DNA from: Streptomyces cacaoi
GTDB lineage: Bacteria > Actinomycetota > Actinomycetes > Streptomycetales > Streptomycetaceae
Length of the DNA: 64,000 nucleotides
Reading direction: 5' to 3'
NCBI RefSeq assembly: GCF_006539165.1
Contig: NZ_BJMM01000014.1
Span: 111,013 to 175,012, forward strand
The position numbers and the translations under genes were made by a program. Under the pieces are notes generated by a model. The model was given only the letters and a program-made list of their open reading frames with translations, searched no databases and was not told the origin of the DNA. Below, piece by piece: positions 1 to 6,577 of the stretch (the stretch's first letter is position 1; every line of letters starts with the position of its first letter).

Positions 1-298
1 GCGCGCGGCCGACGACGCCGCCGTAGGCCACGGCCATCGACTGCATGCCCAGGCAGACGCCGAAGACCGGCACCCCGGCCGCCGCGCAGTGCCGCACCAT
101 GTCGACGCACACCCCGGCCTCCTCGGGGGTGCCGGGCCCGGGGGAGAGGAGCACCCCGTCGAAGCCCTCGTCGGCGCGCGCGGTGACGATCTCGTCGTTG
201 CGCACGACCTCGCACTCGGCGCCCAGTTGGTAGAGGTACTGGACGATGTTGAAGACGAAGCTGTCGTAGTTGTCGACGACGAGGATGCGCGCGCTCAC
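1..298 (-). CDS. Glutamine amidotransferase component II (anthranilate/aminodeoxychorismate synthase type), partial
   Basis: The N-terminal 99 residues of a class I glutamine amidotransferase are visible; the rest lies beyond the left edge. This subunit releases ammonia from glutamine for the chorismate-using partner in folate (PabA) or tryptophan (TrpG) synthesis. The family opening ILVVDNYDSFVFN is at residues 5-17. The oxyanion-strand motif SPGPGTP is near 52-58. The nucleophile elbow GVCLGMQ places the catalytic Cys at residue 82. The His/Glu part of the triad is off the window. The start is GTG at 298-296, which overlaps the stop of the upstream small gene as GTGA. The gene sits in the CrgA/sortase neighbourhood, where actinobacteria commonly carry this trpG/pabA-type gene. 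Sequence alone does not separate the PabA and TrpG roles. Confidence 0.9.
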   Translation of the reverse strand, partial: MSARILVVDNYDSFVFNIVQYLYQLGAECEVVRNDEIVTARADEGFDGVLLSPGPGTPEEAGVCVDMVRHCAAAGVPVFGVCLGMQSMAVAYGGVVGRA

Positions 299-495
299 GC
301 CGCGCCCCCCACGGCCGTCGCACCGGCGGCCGGCGCCGCGCCGTCCACCGTCACGTCGTTGAACGGCAGCAGCGGCTCCGCCCACGGGAAGACGTACTGG
401 AAGAGCAGGAACACCACCCCGGCCACCAGCACCAGGCAGATCAGTGCCCGCACCAACGCGTTGCCCGGCAGATGCCGCCAGATCCAGCCGTACAT
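295..495 (-). CDS. Small single-pass membrane protein of unknown function
   Basis: This is a 66-residue protein starting at ATG 495-493. A hydrophobic segment at about residues 15-38 (from ALVRALICLVLV on) predicts one membrane span. It is followed by a short Ala/Gly-rich tail that may lie outside the cell. No family with a known function is recognised. Its TGA overlaps the GTG start of the amidotransferase gene by 4 bp, so the two are probably translationally coupled. The sortase gene lies 120 bp upstream on the same strand. A role at the membrane alongside the cell-envelope genes here is only an inference from context. Confidence 0.8.
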   Translation of the reverse strand: MYGWIWRHLPGNALVRALICLVLVAGVVFLLFQYVFPWAEPLLPFNDVTVDGAAPAAGATAVGGAA

Positions 496-615
496 CCCGC
501 GATGCCGTCCTCTCTTCTCCGGTCCGCCCCGGTCTTCTCCGGGCCCCTCCGGGCCACCTCGACGCCTGTGCCGGCGAGGCCGGTACGCCGTTCGGGCCTC
601 ACCCAGAGTACGGCG

Positions 616-1392
616 TCAACGGGTCAGCGCGTCCGGCTTCCCCTCGGACGCGGGACGGACGGCGTCCAGGTGTGCCCATGCGATGAGCCGGTGGCTGCTG
701 CCCCACTCCGGGTCGCACGTGGTGAGGGTGAGGTAGCGGCCGGGCCGGTCGTAGGGCGCGGCCGCCTTGTCCAGCGGGTCCGGCACGGCGTCGAGCACCC
801 CGGTGTCGGTGGGCAGGGTGCGGTAGGGGCGGCGGGTGATCGTGTAGGTGAACCAGGTGTCCCCGTCGGTGACGACCACCGGGTCGCCGGGCCGCAGCCG
901 CGGGAAGTCCTTGAACGGGTCACCGTAGGTGCGCCGGTGTCCCGCGACGGCGAAGTTCCCCTCGGCACCGAGGTGATCGCTGCGGGTGTAGTGGCCCAGC
1001 CCCTTGCGCAGGGTGCCCTCCGCGGTGTTCTCCAGCACGGGCTTGGCCCAGTCCCGCCCGAAGCGGGGGATGTACATCACGGCGAAGGAACGCCCGTCCA
1101 CGTACGGGCGCGCGGCAGCGGGCTGTTGGCCGCCCGCGCCCCCGTCCGCCCCGGACTGCGCCTCGTCGCCCGCCCCGCCGCCCTTGCCGGCCTGCGTCCC
1201 GCTGCCGCCGCCGGAGCCCTGCGAAGTGCTGTGTCCCGCCCACTCCTTGCGCAGGTGCGCGATCTCGCTGTCGGAGGCGCTGTCGGCCCGCACACCGGTC
1301 CAGTACAGAAGGTGGACGACGAACAGGACGATCAATACGCCCACGGTGATGCACAGTTCGCTGAGACTCCGTACGACCGTTCGTAACGCCAC
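616..1392 (-). CDS. Class E sortase, membrane-anchored transpeptidase
   Basis: Sortases cleave a sorting signal on exported proteins (LAXTG for class E) and attach them to the cell wall. The protein has 258 residues: one N-terminal membrane anchor (about 12-31), a Gly/Ser/Gln-rich linker (about 55-95), then the sortase beta-barrel. The catalytic residues are visible: His152 in VAGHRRTY, Cys226 in TLTTCDPEW and Arg235 in SSHRLIAW. Start choice: GTG at 1392-1390 lies 8 nt after a GGGGAG ribosome site. The GTG 9 bp further upstream would put that site directly against the start codon. The third codon is TTA, the rare leucine codon read by the bldA tRNA in Streptomyces, which suggests developmental control of translation. 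Streptomyces class E sortases anchor long chaplins. Whether this is one of those enzymes or a further paralogue cannot be told here. Confidence 0.9.
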   Translation of the reverse strand: MALRTVVRSLSELCITVGVLIVLFVVHLLYWTGVRADSASDSEIAHLRKEWAGHSTSQGSGGGSGTQAGKGGGAGDEAQSGADGGAGGQQPAAARPYVDGRSFAVMYIPRFGRDWAKPVLENTAEGTLRKGLGHYTRSDHLGAEGNFAVAGHRRTYGDPFKDFPRLRPGDPVVVTDGDTWFTYTITRRPYRTLPTDTGVLDAVPDPLDKAAAPYDRPGRYLTLTTCDPEWGSSHRLIAWAHLDAVRPASEGKPDALTR

Positions 1393-1463
1393 TGCCGTCA
1401 CTCCCCACCGCCGGGGCGGCCCGGACGCCGGGGCCGCCGGCCGCCCGGCCGCCGAACGGCTCG

Positions 1464-2201
1464 CTACCGCACGGGTTCGGCCTGTTGGAGATCCACTGTG
1501 CCGGAGTAGCCGGGAAGAGTCACCGCCTTGTGCTCGTCGACTTTCCAGCCGAGGCCGTAAGCGTCCACGTACTCCTGGTAGTTCTTGATCGCGGGAGCGG
1601 CGTCGAGCGCCTGCCGCAGCTTCCCGGGATCGCCGACGGCGGTGACGGTGTACGGCGGCGAGTAGACGCGGCCCTGGAGGATGAGGGTGTTGCCGACGCA
1701 GCGCACCGCGCTGGTGGAGATGAGCCGCTGGTCCATGACCTTGATGCCCTTCGCGCCGCCCTTCCACAGGGCGTTGACGACGGCCTGGAGGTCCTGCTGG
1801 TGGATCACGAGGTCGTTGGGCTGCGGATCGGGCAGCCCCGGCACCTTGGCGGTGGCGTTCGTCGGGGCGTCGTCGAGGGTGACGGACAGCCCGGAGCCGC
1901 GCACCTTCTCCAGCCCGGCGTTCTTCTCCAGCCGGTGCAGCCGCCGCTTGTCCTCGGCGGTGCTGCCGTCGTCGCGCTGGGCGAGGGCGTCGACCTGACG
2001 CCGCAGCGCCGCGGCGGAGTTGTCGAGCTCGGCGTTCTTGCGGCTGCGGTCCTGGATGAGGTCGGAGAGGCGCAGCATGGAATCATCGCTGCGCAGGTTC
2101 GTGCCTTGCGCGGTGTTGAAGCTGACCCAGAAGATGAGTCCCGCCAGGGCGAAGACCCCGATGGCGGCCAACCGCGCAGGCCGGATGAACGATCTGGTCA
2201 C
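1464..2201 (-). CDS. DUF881 family membrane protein
   Basis: A 245-residue protein with a short basic N-terminus, one membrane span at about residues 11-28 (LAAIGVFALAGLIFWVSF), a predicted coiled coil at about 44-95, and a C-terminal DUF881 domain. The coiled coil is rich in Arg, Leu and Gln, including LRRQVDALAQRD. The C-terminal domain includes stretches such as GSGLSVTLDDAP and the end region VEPAQLDVTGSY-like in style. DUF881 proteins are widespread in Gram-positive bacteria near division and sporulation genes; their biochemical role is not known. The start is GTG 2201-2199, behind a GGAGGGAG stretch. It is divergently arranged with crgA across 105 bp that must hold both promoters. The sortase lies 71 bp downstream on the same strand. 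Confidence 0.82.
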   Translation of the reverse strand: MTRSFIRPARLAAIGVFALAGLIFWVSFNTAQGTNLRSDDSMLRLSDLIQDRSRKNAELDNSAAALRRQVDALAQRDDGSTAEDKRRLHRLEKNAGLEKVRGSGLSVTLDDAPTNATAKVPGLPDPQPNDLVIHQQDLQAVVNALWKGGAKGIKVMDQRLISTSAVRCVGNTLILQGRVYSPPYTVTAVGDPGKLRQALDAAPAIKNYQEYVDAYGLGWKVDEHKAVTLPGYSGTVDLQQAEPVR

Positions 2202-2306
2202 CGTACCCTTGTCTCCCTCCGCCCTGGGAAACCACTACGCTAACGGACCACCCTTCCCGTGGGCCGTACGGCGGTCAGCAGCGCAGCATCGACAGGAGAA
2301 CCTCTC

Positions 2307-2567
2307 GTGCCGAAGTCACGGATCCGGAAGAAAGCGGACTACACGCCTCCGCCGGAGAAGAAGGCCACGAACATCGACCTCCGCGGGGGCGGCCGCCGCT
2401 GGGTGGCCCCGCTGATGCTGGCGCTTTTCGGGATCGGCCTCGCCTGGATCGTCGTGTTCTATGTCACAGACGGCTCCCTGCCGCTGGACCCGCTGGGCAA
2501 CTGGAACATCGTCGTCGGCTTCGGCTTCATCGCGGGCGGCTTCGTGGTCTCCACCCAGTGGAAATAG
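2307..2567 (+). CDS. crgA: Cell division regulator CrgA
   Basis: CrgA is a small actinobacterial membrane protein that coordinates septation with aerial growth in Streptomyces and recruits divisome and PBP components in mycobacteria. The protein has 86 residues. It opens with the family signature PKSRIRKKADYTPPP and has two membrane spans at about 34-54 and 67-83 joined by a short external loop. It ends in the typical STQWK. The GTG start at 2307 is 7 nt after AGGAGA. An in-frame ATG 48 bp upstream is rejected because it would add a non-conserved extension. The downstream DNA holds a terminator and four DnaA boxes. Confidence 0.95.
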   Translation: MPKSRIRKKADYTPPPEKKATNIDLRGGGRRWVAPLMLALFGIGLAWIVVFYVTDGSLPLDPLGNWNIVVGFGFIAGGFVVSTQWK

Positions 2568-2822
2568 AAGTTATCCACAGGCTGATCCACAGCCTTGGAT
2601 AACTCACAAGATCTGTGGATAACTTTCTGGACGTTGACGCCGATGTGACCGGGGCTGTTTTGTGAAGCCCCTGGTCACAGGCTTCTCACCACAGAAAACG
2701 CACACGTGGACGACCGTCTCCGCGTGCGGGCCACACCGTGCACAAGATCCCCTGCACGCTGTGGACAACTCTCCGCCGGGCGCCGCCCGGGGCCCTTCCG
2801 CTGCCGCTGCCGGCCCGGCCCG
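2568..2822. promoter_or_regulatory. DnaA-box cluster between crgA and the rhomboid gene
   Basis: Convergent intergenic DNA with four 9-mers carrying the DnaA-box core TCCACA. These are TTATCCACA at 2571-2579 (+), TGATCCACA at 2583-2591 (+), TTATCCACA at 2614-2622 (-) and TTGTCCACA at 2760-2768 (-). Two match the E. coli consensus exactly and one matches the preferred Streptomyces box. Such A/T-rich 9-mers are rare in this base composition. The cluster is about 20 kb from oriC and also contains the crgA terminator hairpin. A role as a DnaA titration site or as transcriptional control is inference. Confidence 0.75.
2645..2678 (+). terminator. Hairpin after crgA
   Basis: The arms 2645-2656 (GTGACCGGGGCT) and 2666-2678 (AGCCCCTGGTCAC) pair with a single bulged base around a 9-nt loop that contains TTTT. 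It lies between the convergent crgA and rhomboid genes, so it probably ends crgA transcription. There is no U-tract after the stem, as is usual in Streptomyces. Confidence 0.6.
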
Positions 2823-3749
2823 TCAGGGCGTCAGCTGCGCCGTCCGCACCACCAGCAGCACGATCACCACGGCCAGGACGAGCGCGAAGGCGCCGTACTG
2901 CACCAGCCGCCGACGACCGCGCGGCGCGTGCACCATCGCGTAGGCCAGCACCGCCCCCGCGACCAGACCCCCTATGTGCGCCTCCCACGCGATGTTCTTC
3001 CACGTGAACGTGAAGACGAGGTTGATCGCGAGCAGGATCAGGATCGGGCGCATGTCGTAGCGCAGCCGGCGCATCAGCACCGCCGTCGCCCCGAAGAGCC
3101 CGAAGATGGCGCCCGAGGCGCCCAGCGACGCCTGCTGCGGCGCGGCCAGCAGATAGGTGACGGCCCCGCCCGCGATCCCGGACAGCAGATACAGCCCGAG
3201 GTACCGGACCCGGCCCAGCGCCGCCTCCAGCGGCGGACCGAGGAACCACAGACCCAGCATGTTCATCGCGACGTGCCAGATCTCCTGGTGCAGGAACATC
3301 GAGGTGACCAGCCGGTACCACTGGCCCTCCGCGACGCCCTCCAGCGGGCCGTACGCCTGGGTGATCGCCTGCCCGAACAGCAGCGTGCGGTCCAGCAGCG
3401 GCCCGCCGACGATCTGCACCGCGATGAAGACGGCCACGTTGATGCCCAGCAGCACCTTGGTGACCAGCCGGGTGTCCGAGGAGAGCCGGCCGCCCGCGAG
3501 CGTCCGCGGCTCCGGCGCGGCGGCCGGATGGCCCGTGCCCGAACCGGACTTGACGCACTCCGGGCACTGGAACCCCACGGAGGCCGGAATCATGCAATCC
3601 GGGCAGATCGGCCGGTCGCACCGGGTGCACCGTATGCCCGTCTCACGGTCGGGGTGCCGGTAGCAGTACGCGGGCGCGGCCGGATCCGGTCTCCCGTCCG
3701 CCGGCTGCCCGGGACCAGGGCCCCCCGGCGGCCCGTCCTGCTCGTTCAT
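2823..3749 (-). CDS. Rhomboid family intramembrane serine protease with N-terminal zinc-binding module
   Basis: A 308-residue polytopic membrane protein. A Pro/Gly-rich start is followed by a cysteine-rich segment at residues 29-65 (CYRH, CTRCDRPICPDC, CPEC) that should bind zinc in B-box style. The rhomboid domain starts near residue 95. The catalytic dyad is visible: Ser212 in LGASGAIFGLFG and His258 in EAHIGGLVAG. The supporting HVAMN motif (His159, Asn163) lies in transmembrane helix 2. Rhomboids cut substrate proteins inside the membrane; the substrate here is unknown. The start is ATG 3749-3747 behind GGGAGG; a 20-residue longer reading lacks support. It faces crgA convergently. Confidence 0.93.
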   Translation of the reverse strand: MNEQDGPPGGPGPGQPADGRPDPAAPAYCYRHPDRETGIRCTRCDRPICPDCMIPASVGFQCPECVKSGSGTGHPAAAPEPRTLAGGRLSSDTRLVTKVLLGINVAVFIAVQIVGGPLLDRTLLFGQAITQAYGPLEGVAEGQWYRLVTSMFLHQEIWHVAMNMLGLWFLGPPLEAALGRVRYLGLYLLSGIAGGAVTYLLAAPQQASLGASGAIFGLFGATAVLMRRLRYDMRPILILLAINLVFTFTWKNIAWEAHIGGLVAGAVLAYAMVHAPRGRRRLVQYGAFALVLAVVIVLLVVRTAQLTP

Positions 3750-3894
3750 CCGCCCCTCCCGGACCGTCCTCGTCTTGCGGACCGCCCGGTGCGGGCGCCC
3801 CGTTCGCACCTCACTGCCACGCGAACCCTCGTGTACCGGCGGGCGGAGCCGGGCGGCGTCCCTGGACGCGCGCCGGCTCCGCGGCCCGGCCGCG

Positions 3895-4422
3895 TCAGCG
3901 GCGCTCGATCACCACCGACTCGATCTTCACGTCCTCCAGCGGACGGTCGGTGCGCGGGTTGGTGGCGGTGCCGCCGATGGCGTCGACGACCTTCTTGCCG
4001 GCCTCGTCGGCGACCTCGCCGAAGATGGTGTGCTTGCCCGTCAGCCACGTCGTCGGCGCGACGGTGATGAAGAACTGCGAGCCGTTGGTGCCCGGGCCGG
4101 CGTTCGCCATGGCCAGCAGGTACGGCTTGGTGAAGGCGAGATCGGGGTGGATCTCGTCCTCGAACTCGTACCCGGGGCCGCCGGTGCCGTTGCCCAGGGG
4201 GTCACCGCCCTGGATCATGAAGCCGCTGATGACGCGGTGGAAGACCGTGCCGTCGTACAGCTTGGCCGTGGACTTCTGGCCCGTCGACGGGTCGGTCCAC
4301 TCACGGGAGCCCTCGGCGAGCTCGACGAAGTTCTTGACCGTCTTCGGCGCGTGGTTGGGGAAGAGCTGAACCAGGATGTCGCCTTGGTTGGTCTTCAGGG
4401 TGGCGTAGAGCTGCTCGGCCAC
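3895..4422 (-). CDS. Peptidyl-prolyl cis-trans isomerase, cyclophilin type
   Basis: This cytosolic cyclophilin of 175 residues catalyses cis-trans isomerisation of Xaa-Pro bonds to help protein folding. The core motif FHRVISGFMIQGGDP lies at residues 61-75, with the catalytic Arg63. The substrate-pocket stretch MANAGPGTNGSQFFIT is at 105-120, and the cyclosporin-contact Trp is probably W126 in WLTGKHTIFG. No signal peptide is visible. The start is GTG 4422-4420 with GGAAGG upstream. It lies 145 bp upstream of the rhomboid gene on the same strand. A cyclophilin gene (ppiA) near gyrA and crgA is also found in mycobacteria. Confidence 0.95.
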   Translation of the reverse strand: MAEQLYATLKTNQGDILVQLFPNHAPKTVKNFVELAEGSREWTDPSTGQKSTAKLYDGTVFHRVISGFMIQGGDPLGNGTGGPGYEFEDEIHPDLAFTKPYLLAMANAGPGTNGSQFFITVAPTTWLTGKHTIFGEVADEAGKKVVDAIGGTATNPRTDRPLEDVKIESVVIERR

Positions 4423-4492
4423 GATCTACCTTCCGTCTGTCTGCCTGGACTCCCCCGATCCTCCCACGGACGCAGGAGAAGCCGGGCGGGCC

Positions 4493-4501
4493 TGTGGATA
4501 A
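4493..4501 (-). promoter_or_regulatory. Isolated consensus DnaA box
   Basis: TTATCCACA is read on the minus strand, in the divergent promoter region between the cyclophilin gene and the DUF5324 gene. It is the third exact copy of this 9-mer within 2 kb of crgA. It could let DnaA influence transcription on either side; this is inference. Confidence 0.5.
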
Positions 4502-4628
4502 CCCGGATGAGCACCCTCACATGCCAGGCGGGCCACATCTAGGCATGATCTTCAAATCGGGTGGAAAACGACTTCTGTCCTCCGTTCTCCGGAGAGACGC
4601 CCAGGGACCCACCGAGGAGGAGGAACCC

Positions 4629-5429
4629 GTGACCCGCATGGACAGCGTGCGCGCCGCGACCTGCACAGCGAAGGACAGTGTGCGTCACGCCGCCGAGAAG
4701 GCGGCGCCCCACGCGGGCAACGCCAAGGACACGGCAGCGCGTTACGCGCTGGAAGCACAGGCGCGGCTGGGGCCCAAGGTCTCGAAGGCCGCCCGGCAGG
4801 CCCGCTGGTCGGCCCGGGAAGGCTACGACCAGTACCTCGGCCCCCGGGTGGAGCGCGCCCGCGAGGCGCTGCCCGCCGAGGTCGACCGCGCCGCCTCCCG
4901 CGCGGCCCACGAGGCCCGCCGCGCCGCCGAGCGCGCCGCCGCGTACGCGGGCCCCCGCCTGGAGAGCGCCGTGGAGGACGTCCGAGCCGCGGCCGGGCCC
5001 GCCCGCGAGGAGGCCGGGCGGCGCGGTGCGGCCGCCGTCGCGGCGCTGCGCGGCGAGGTGACCGTCGAGGAGATCGAGAAGCTGGCCCGGCGCCGCCGGC
5101 GGCGCGCCCGCACCGGCCGCTTCGTGCTGCGGATGGGCCTGGCCGGGCTGCTGGCCGGCGGGGCCTACGCAGCCTGGCGCTGGTGGGACCGGCAGGCGAA
5201 CCCGGACTGGCTGGTCGAGCCACCGCCCGCCACGGAGGTCGGTGACCCCTCGCGGCTGACCTCCGTCAACGGCTCGGCGGCCGACACCGCAGCGGCCGAG
5301 GCCGGACGGCCCGACCCCGCAGCGAACGCGCCGGCGCCCGCCGGCTCCGAGGACGACACCGCCGTCCTCGGCACGGACGCCCACGCCGAGCAGACCGGTG
5401 CGGAGGCGGAGAAGCGCCGCGAGAAGTGA
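4629..5429 (+). CDS. DUF5324 family membrane protein
   Basis: A 266-residue protein typical of Streptomyces, recognised as DUF5324 by its opening TRMDSVRAATCTAKDSV and by the NPDWLVEPPP motif at about 191-200. Residues 1-145 form long Ala/Arg/Glu-rich helices with repeated AHEARRAAERAAAYAG-like stretches, reminiscent of apolipoprotein or LEA amphipathic helices. A basic patch (RRRRRRA, 155-160) precedes one membrane span at about 165-186. The C-terminal 70 residues are acidic and Ala/Pro-rich. GTG 4629 has GGAGGAGGAA 6 nt upstream, so the 45-residue longer reading is rejected. No function is known. Confidence 0.85.
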   Translation: MTRMDSVRAATCTAKDSVRHAAEKAAPHAGNAKDTAARYALEAQARLGPKVSKAARQARWSAREGYDQYLGPRVERAREALPAEVDRAASRAAHEARRAAERAAAYAGPRLESAVEDVRAAAGPAREEAGRRGAAAVAALRGEVTVEEIEKLARRRRRRARTGRFVLRMGLAGLLAGGAYAAWRWWDRQANPDWLVEPPPATEVGDPSRLTSVNGSAADTAAAEAGRPDPAANAPAPAGSEDDTAVLGTDAHAEQTGAEAEKRREK

Positions 5430-5515
5430 GCACGGCGCCGCCGTCCGGCCGGTGAGCGGACGGGCCGGCGCGGAGTGCACGCGCGCCGGATTCCGCGACC
5501 GGCGGGAGGCCGTAC

Positions 5516-5555
5516 GTCGAAGGGGCGGGAGACTCAGGTCTCCCGCCCCTTCGAC
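5516..5555. terminator. Perfect 18-bp terminator hairpin between convergent genes
   Basis: The arms 5516-5533 and 5538-5555 (GTCGAAGGGGCGGGAGAC and its complement) pair perfectly around a 4-nt loop, TCAG. The loop holds the stop codon of the STAS gene, and the right-hand arm encodes its last six residues. It can terminate both the DUF5324 gene from the left and the STAS gene from the right. Confidence 0.85.
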
Positions 5556-6280
5556 GCGTCCGGCGGGCCCACCGCCGCCGCACCCGGCATGCCGCCCCCA
5601 CCGCCGCTGCCGACGCGACCCTCCGTGCCGTCCGCCCGGACGTCCACCGGAGCGCTCTCCCGGACGTCCGCGCGGCCTCCGTCGGCACCGGCACCTCCGG
5701 CTCCGTCCCCGTCTCCGGCGGCCTGCGTACCGGCGGCGGAGACGGCGTCGGAACCGGAATCGGAATCGGAGTCGGAGTCGGCGCCGTCCTCAGCGGCAGC
5801 GTCCTCGATGGCCGCGTCCTCGATGGCCGCGCTCTCGATGGCCGCGTCCTCGGTGGCGGCCTCGTCCTGCACGTCCTCGATGCGGGCGACCGGCGCCAGC
5901 ACCGTCGCCAGGCCGGTGATGCGCAGCAGCCGCAGGATCCGCCGGTCGTCGCAGACCAGCGTGAACCGGCCGCCGCCCGCCAGCACCCGGTCCCGGACGT
6001 CGACGAGCAGGGCCAGGCCGCTGCAATCGATGAACGTGACCTGGCGCAGGTCGGCGACGAGATGACCGCGGGAAGCGCCGCCGGCCGGGCCGGTGAGCGC
6101 CCGCAGCCGGGGCTCGGCAGCGACGACCACCGCCAGGTCGATCTCCCCGTGCAGCTCGACGAGCACGCGGCCCCGTTCCGTGCGCGAGCTCACCGTGCCG
6201 CCCGGTCCGTGGTCGAGCAGGGGTGTGCTCGGGCACGGCGCGGAGCCGTAGGCGGTGAGGTGGCCTGTCATCGGTGCCAT
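5534..6280 (-). CDS. STAS-domain protein (anti-sigma factor antagonist type) with long acidic repeat tail
   Basis: A 248-residue protein. Residues 30-135 form a STAS domain: VELHGEIDLAVV, then the phosphorylation-site motif TFIDCSGLALLVDV with candidate Ser87, then RLLRITGLATVLAP. Anti-anti-sigma factors of this fold bind an RsbW/SpoIIAB-type kinase when Ser is unphosphorylated and so free a sigma factor. No partner kinase or sigma factor is adjacent. Residues 136-178 are an unusual acidic repeat (AAIED and DSDSDS units), followed by a Gly/Ala-rich end. The start is ATG 6280-6278; ATG 6271 is possible. The last codons lie in the terminator stem. A role in stress or developmental sigma control is inference. 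Confidence 0.85.
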   Translation of the reverse strand: MAPMTGHLTAYGSAPCPSTPLLDHGPGGTVSSRTERGRVLVELHGEIDLAVVVAAEPRLRALTGPAGGASRGHLVADLRQVTFIDCSGLALLVDVRDRVLAGGGRFTLVCDDRRILRLLRITGLATVLAPVARIEDVQDEAATEDAAIESAAIEDAAIEDAAAEDGADSDSDSDSGSDAVSAAGTQAAGDGDGAGGAGADGGRADVRESAPVDVRADGTEGRVGSGGGGGMPGAAAVGPPDASKGRET

Positions 6281-6577
6281 TCGTCTGACCTTGTGTCCCT
6301 CGGGGTTCCGGAAGGCCGACGGCGCACGGCCGGTGCCCGTCAGGGGCTGGAGCCCGGGATTCCGCGGGCGGAGCCCGGGATGCGGAAGTCGGCGGTGCCG
6401 GCGCGCCCGAAGTCGGCGAGCAGTGCGCTCAGGGGTTCGGAAAGCGGCCCGTAAGCATAGGCAGCGTCAGCGGGGGTGGCGCTGCGCCACCCTTTCCCCG
6501 TCATCCGATCGAGTGGAAAGCCAGCCTTTCGCTTGCGCGCAGCGGCCCGTCCGTAACCACAACTCGTTACCGAGACC
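6281..6577. promoter_or_regulatory. Divergent intergenic region with inverted repeat
   Basis: This stretch separates the STAS gene (-) and the ATP-grasp-like gene (+) and should carry both promoters. An inverted repeat GGGTGGCG/CGCCACCC (6474-6481 and 6485-6492) is followed by CTTTCCCC. A 12-bp direct repeat GGAGCCCGGGAT occurs twice near 6348 and 6368. No clear -35/-10 pair can be defended. Confidence 0.4.

Noticed and set aside
616..1767. A 383-residue version of the sortase
   Set aside because: The extra residues run through the DUF881 gene; the membrane anchor begins properly at GTG 1392.
2997..3010. parS-like CTTCCACGTGAACG in the rhomboid gene
   Set aside because: Only 10 of 14 positions match, and the flanks break the palindrome.
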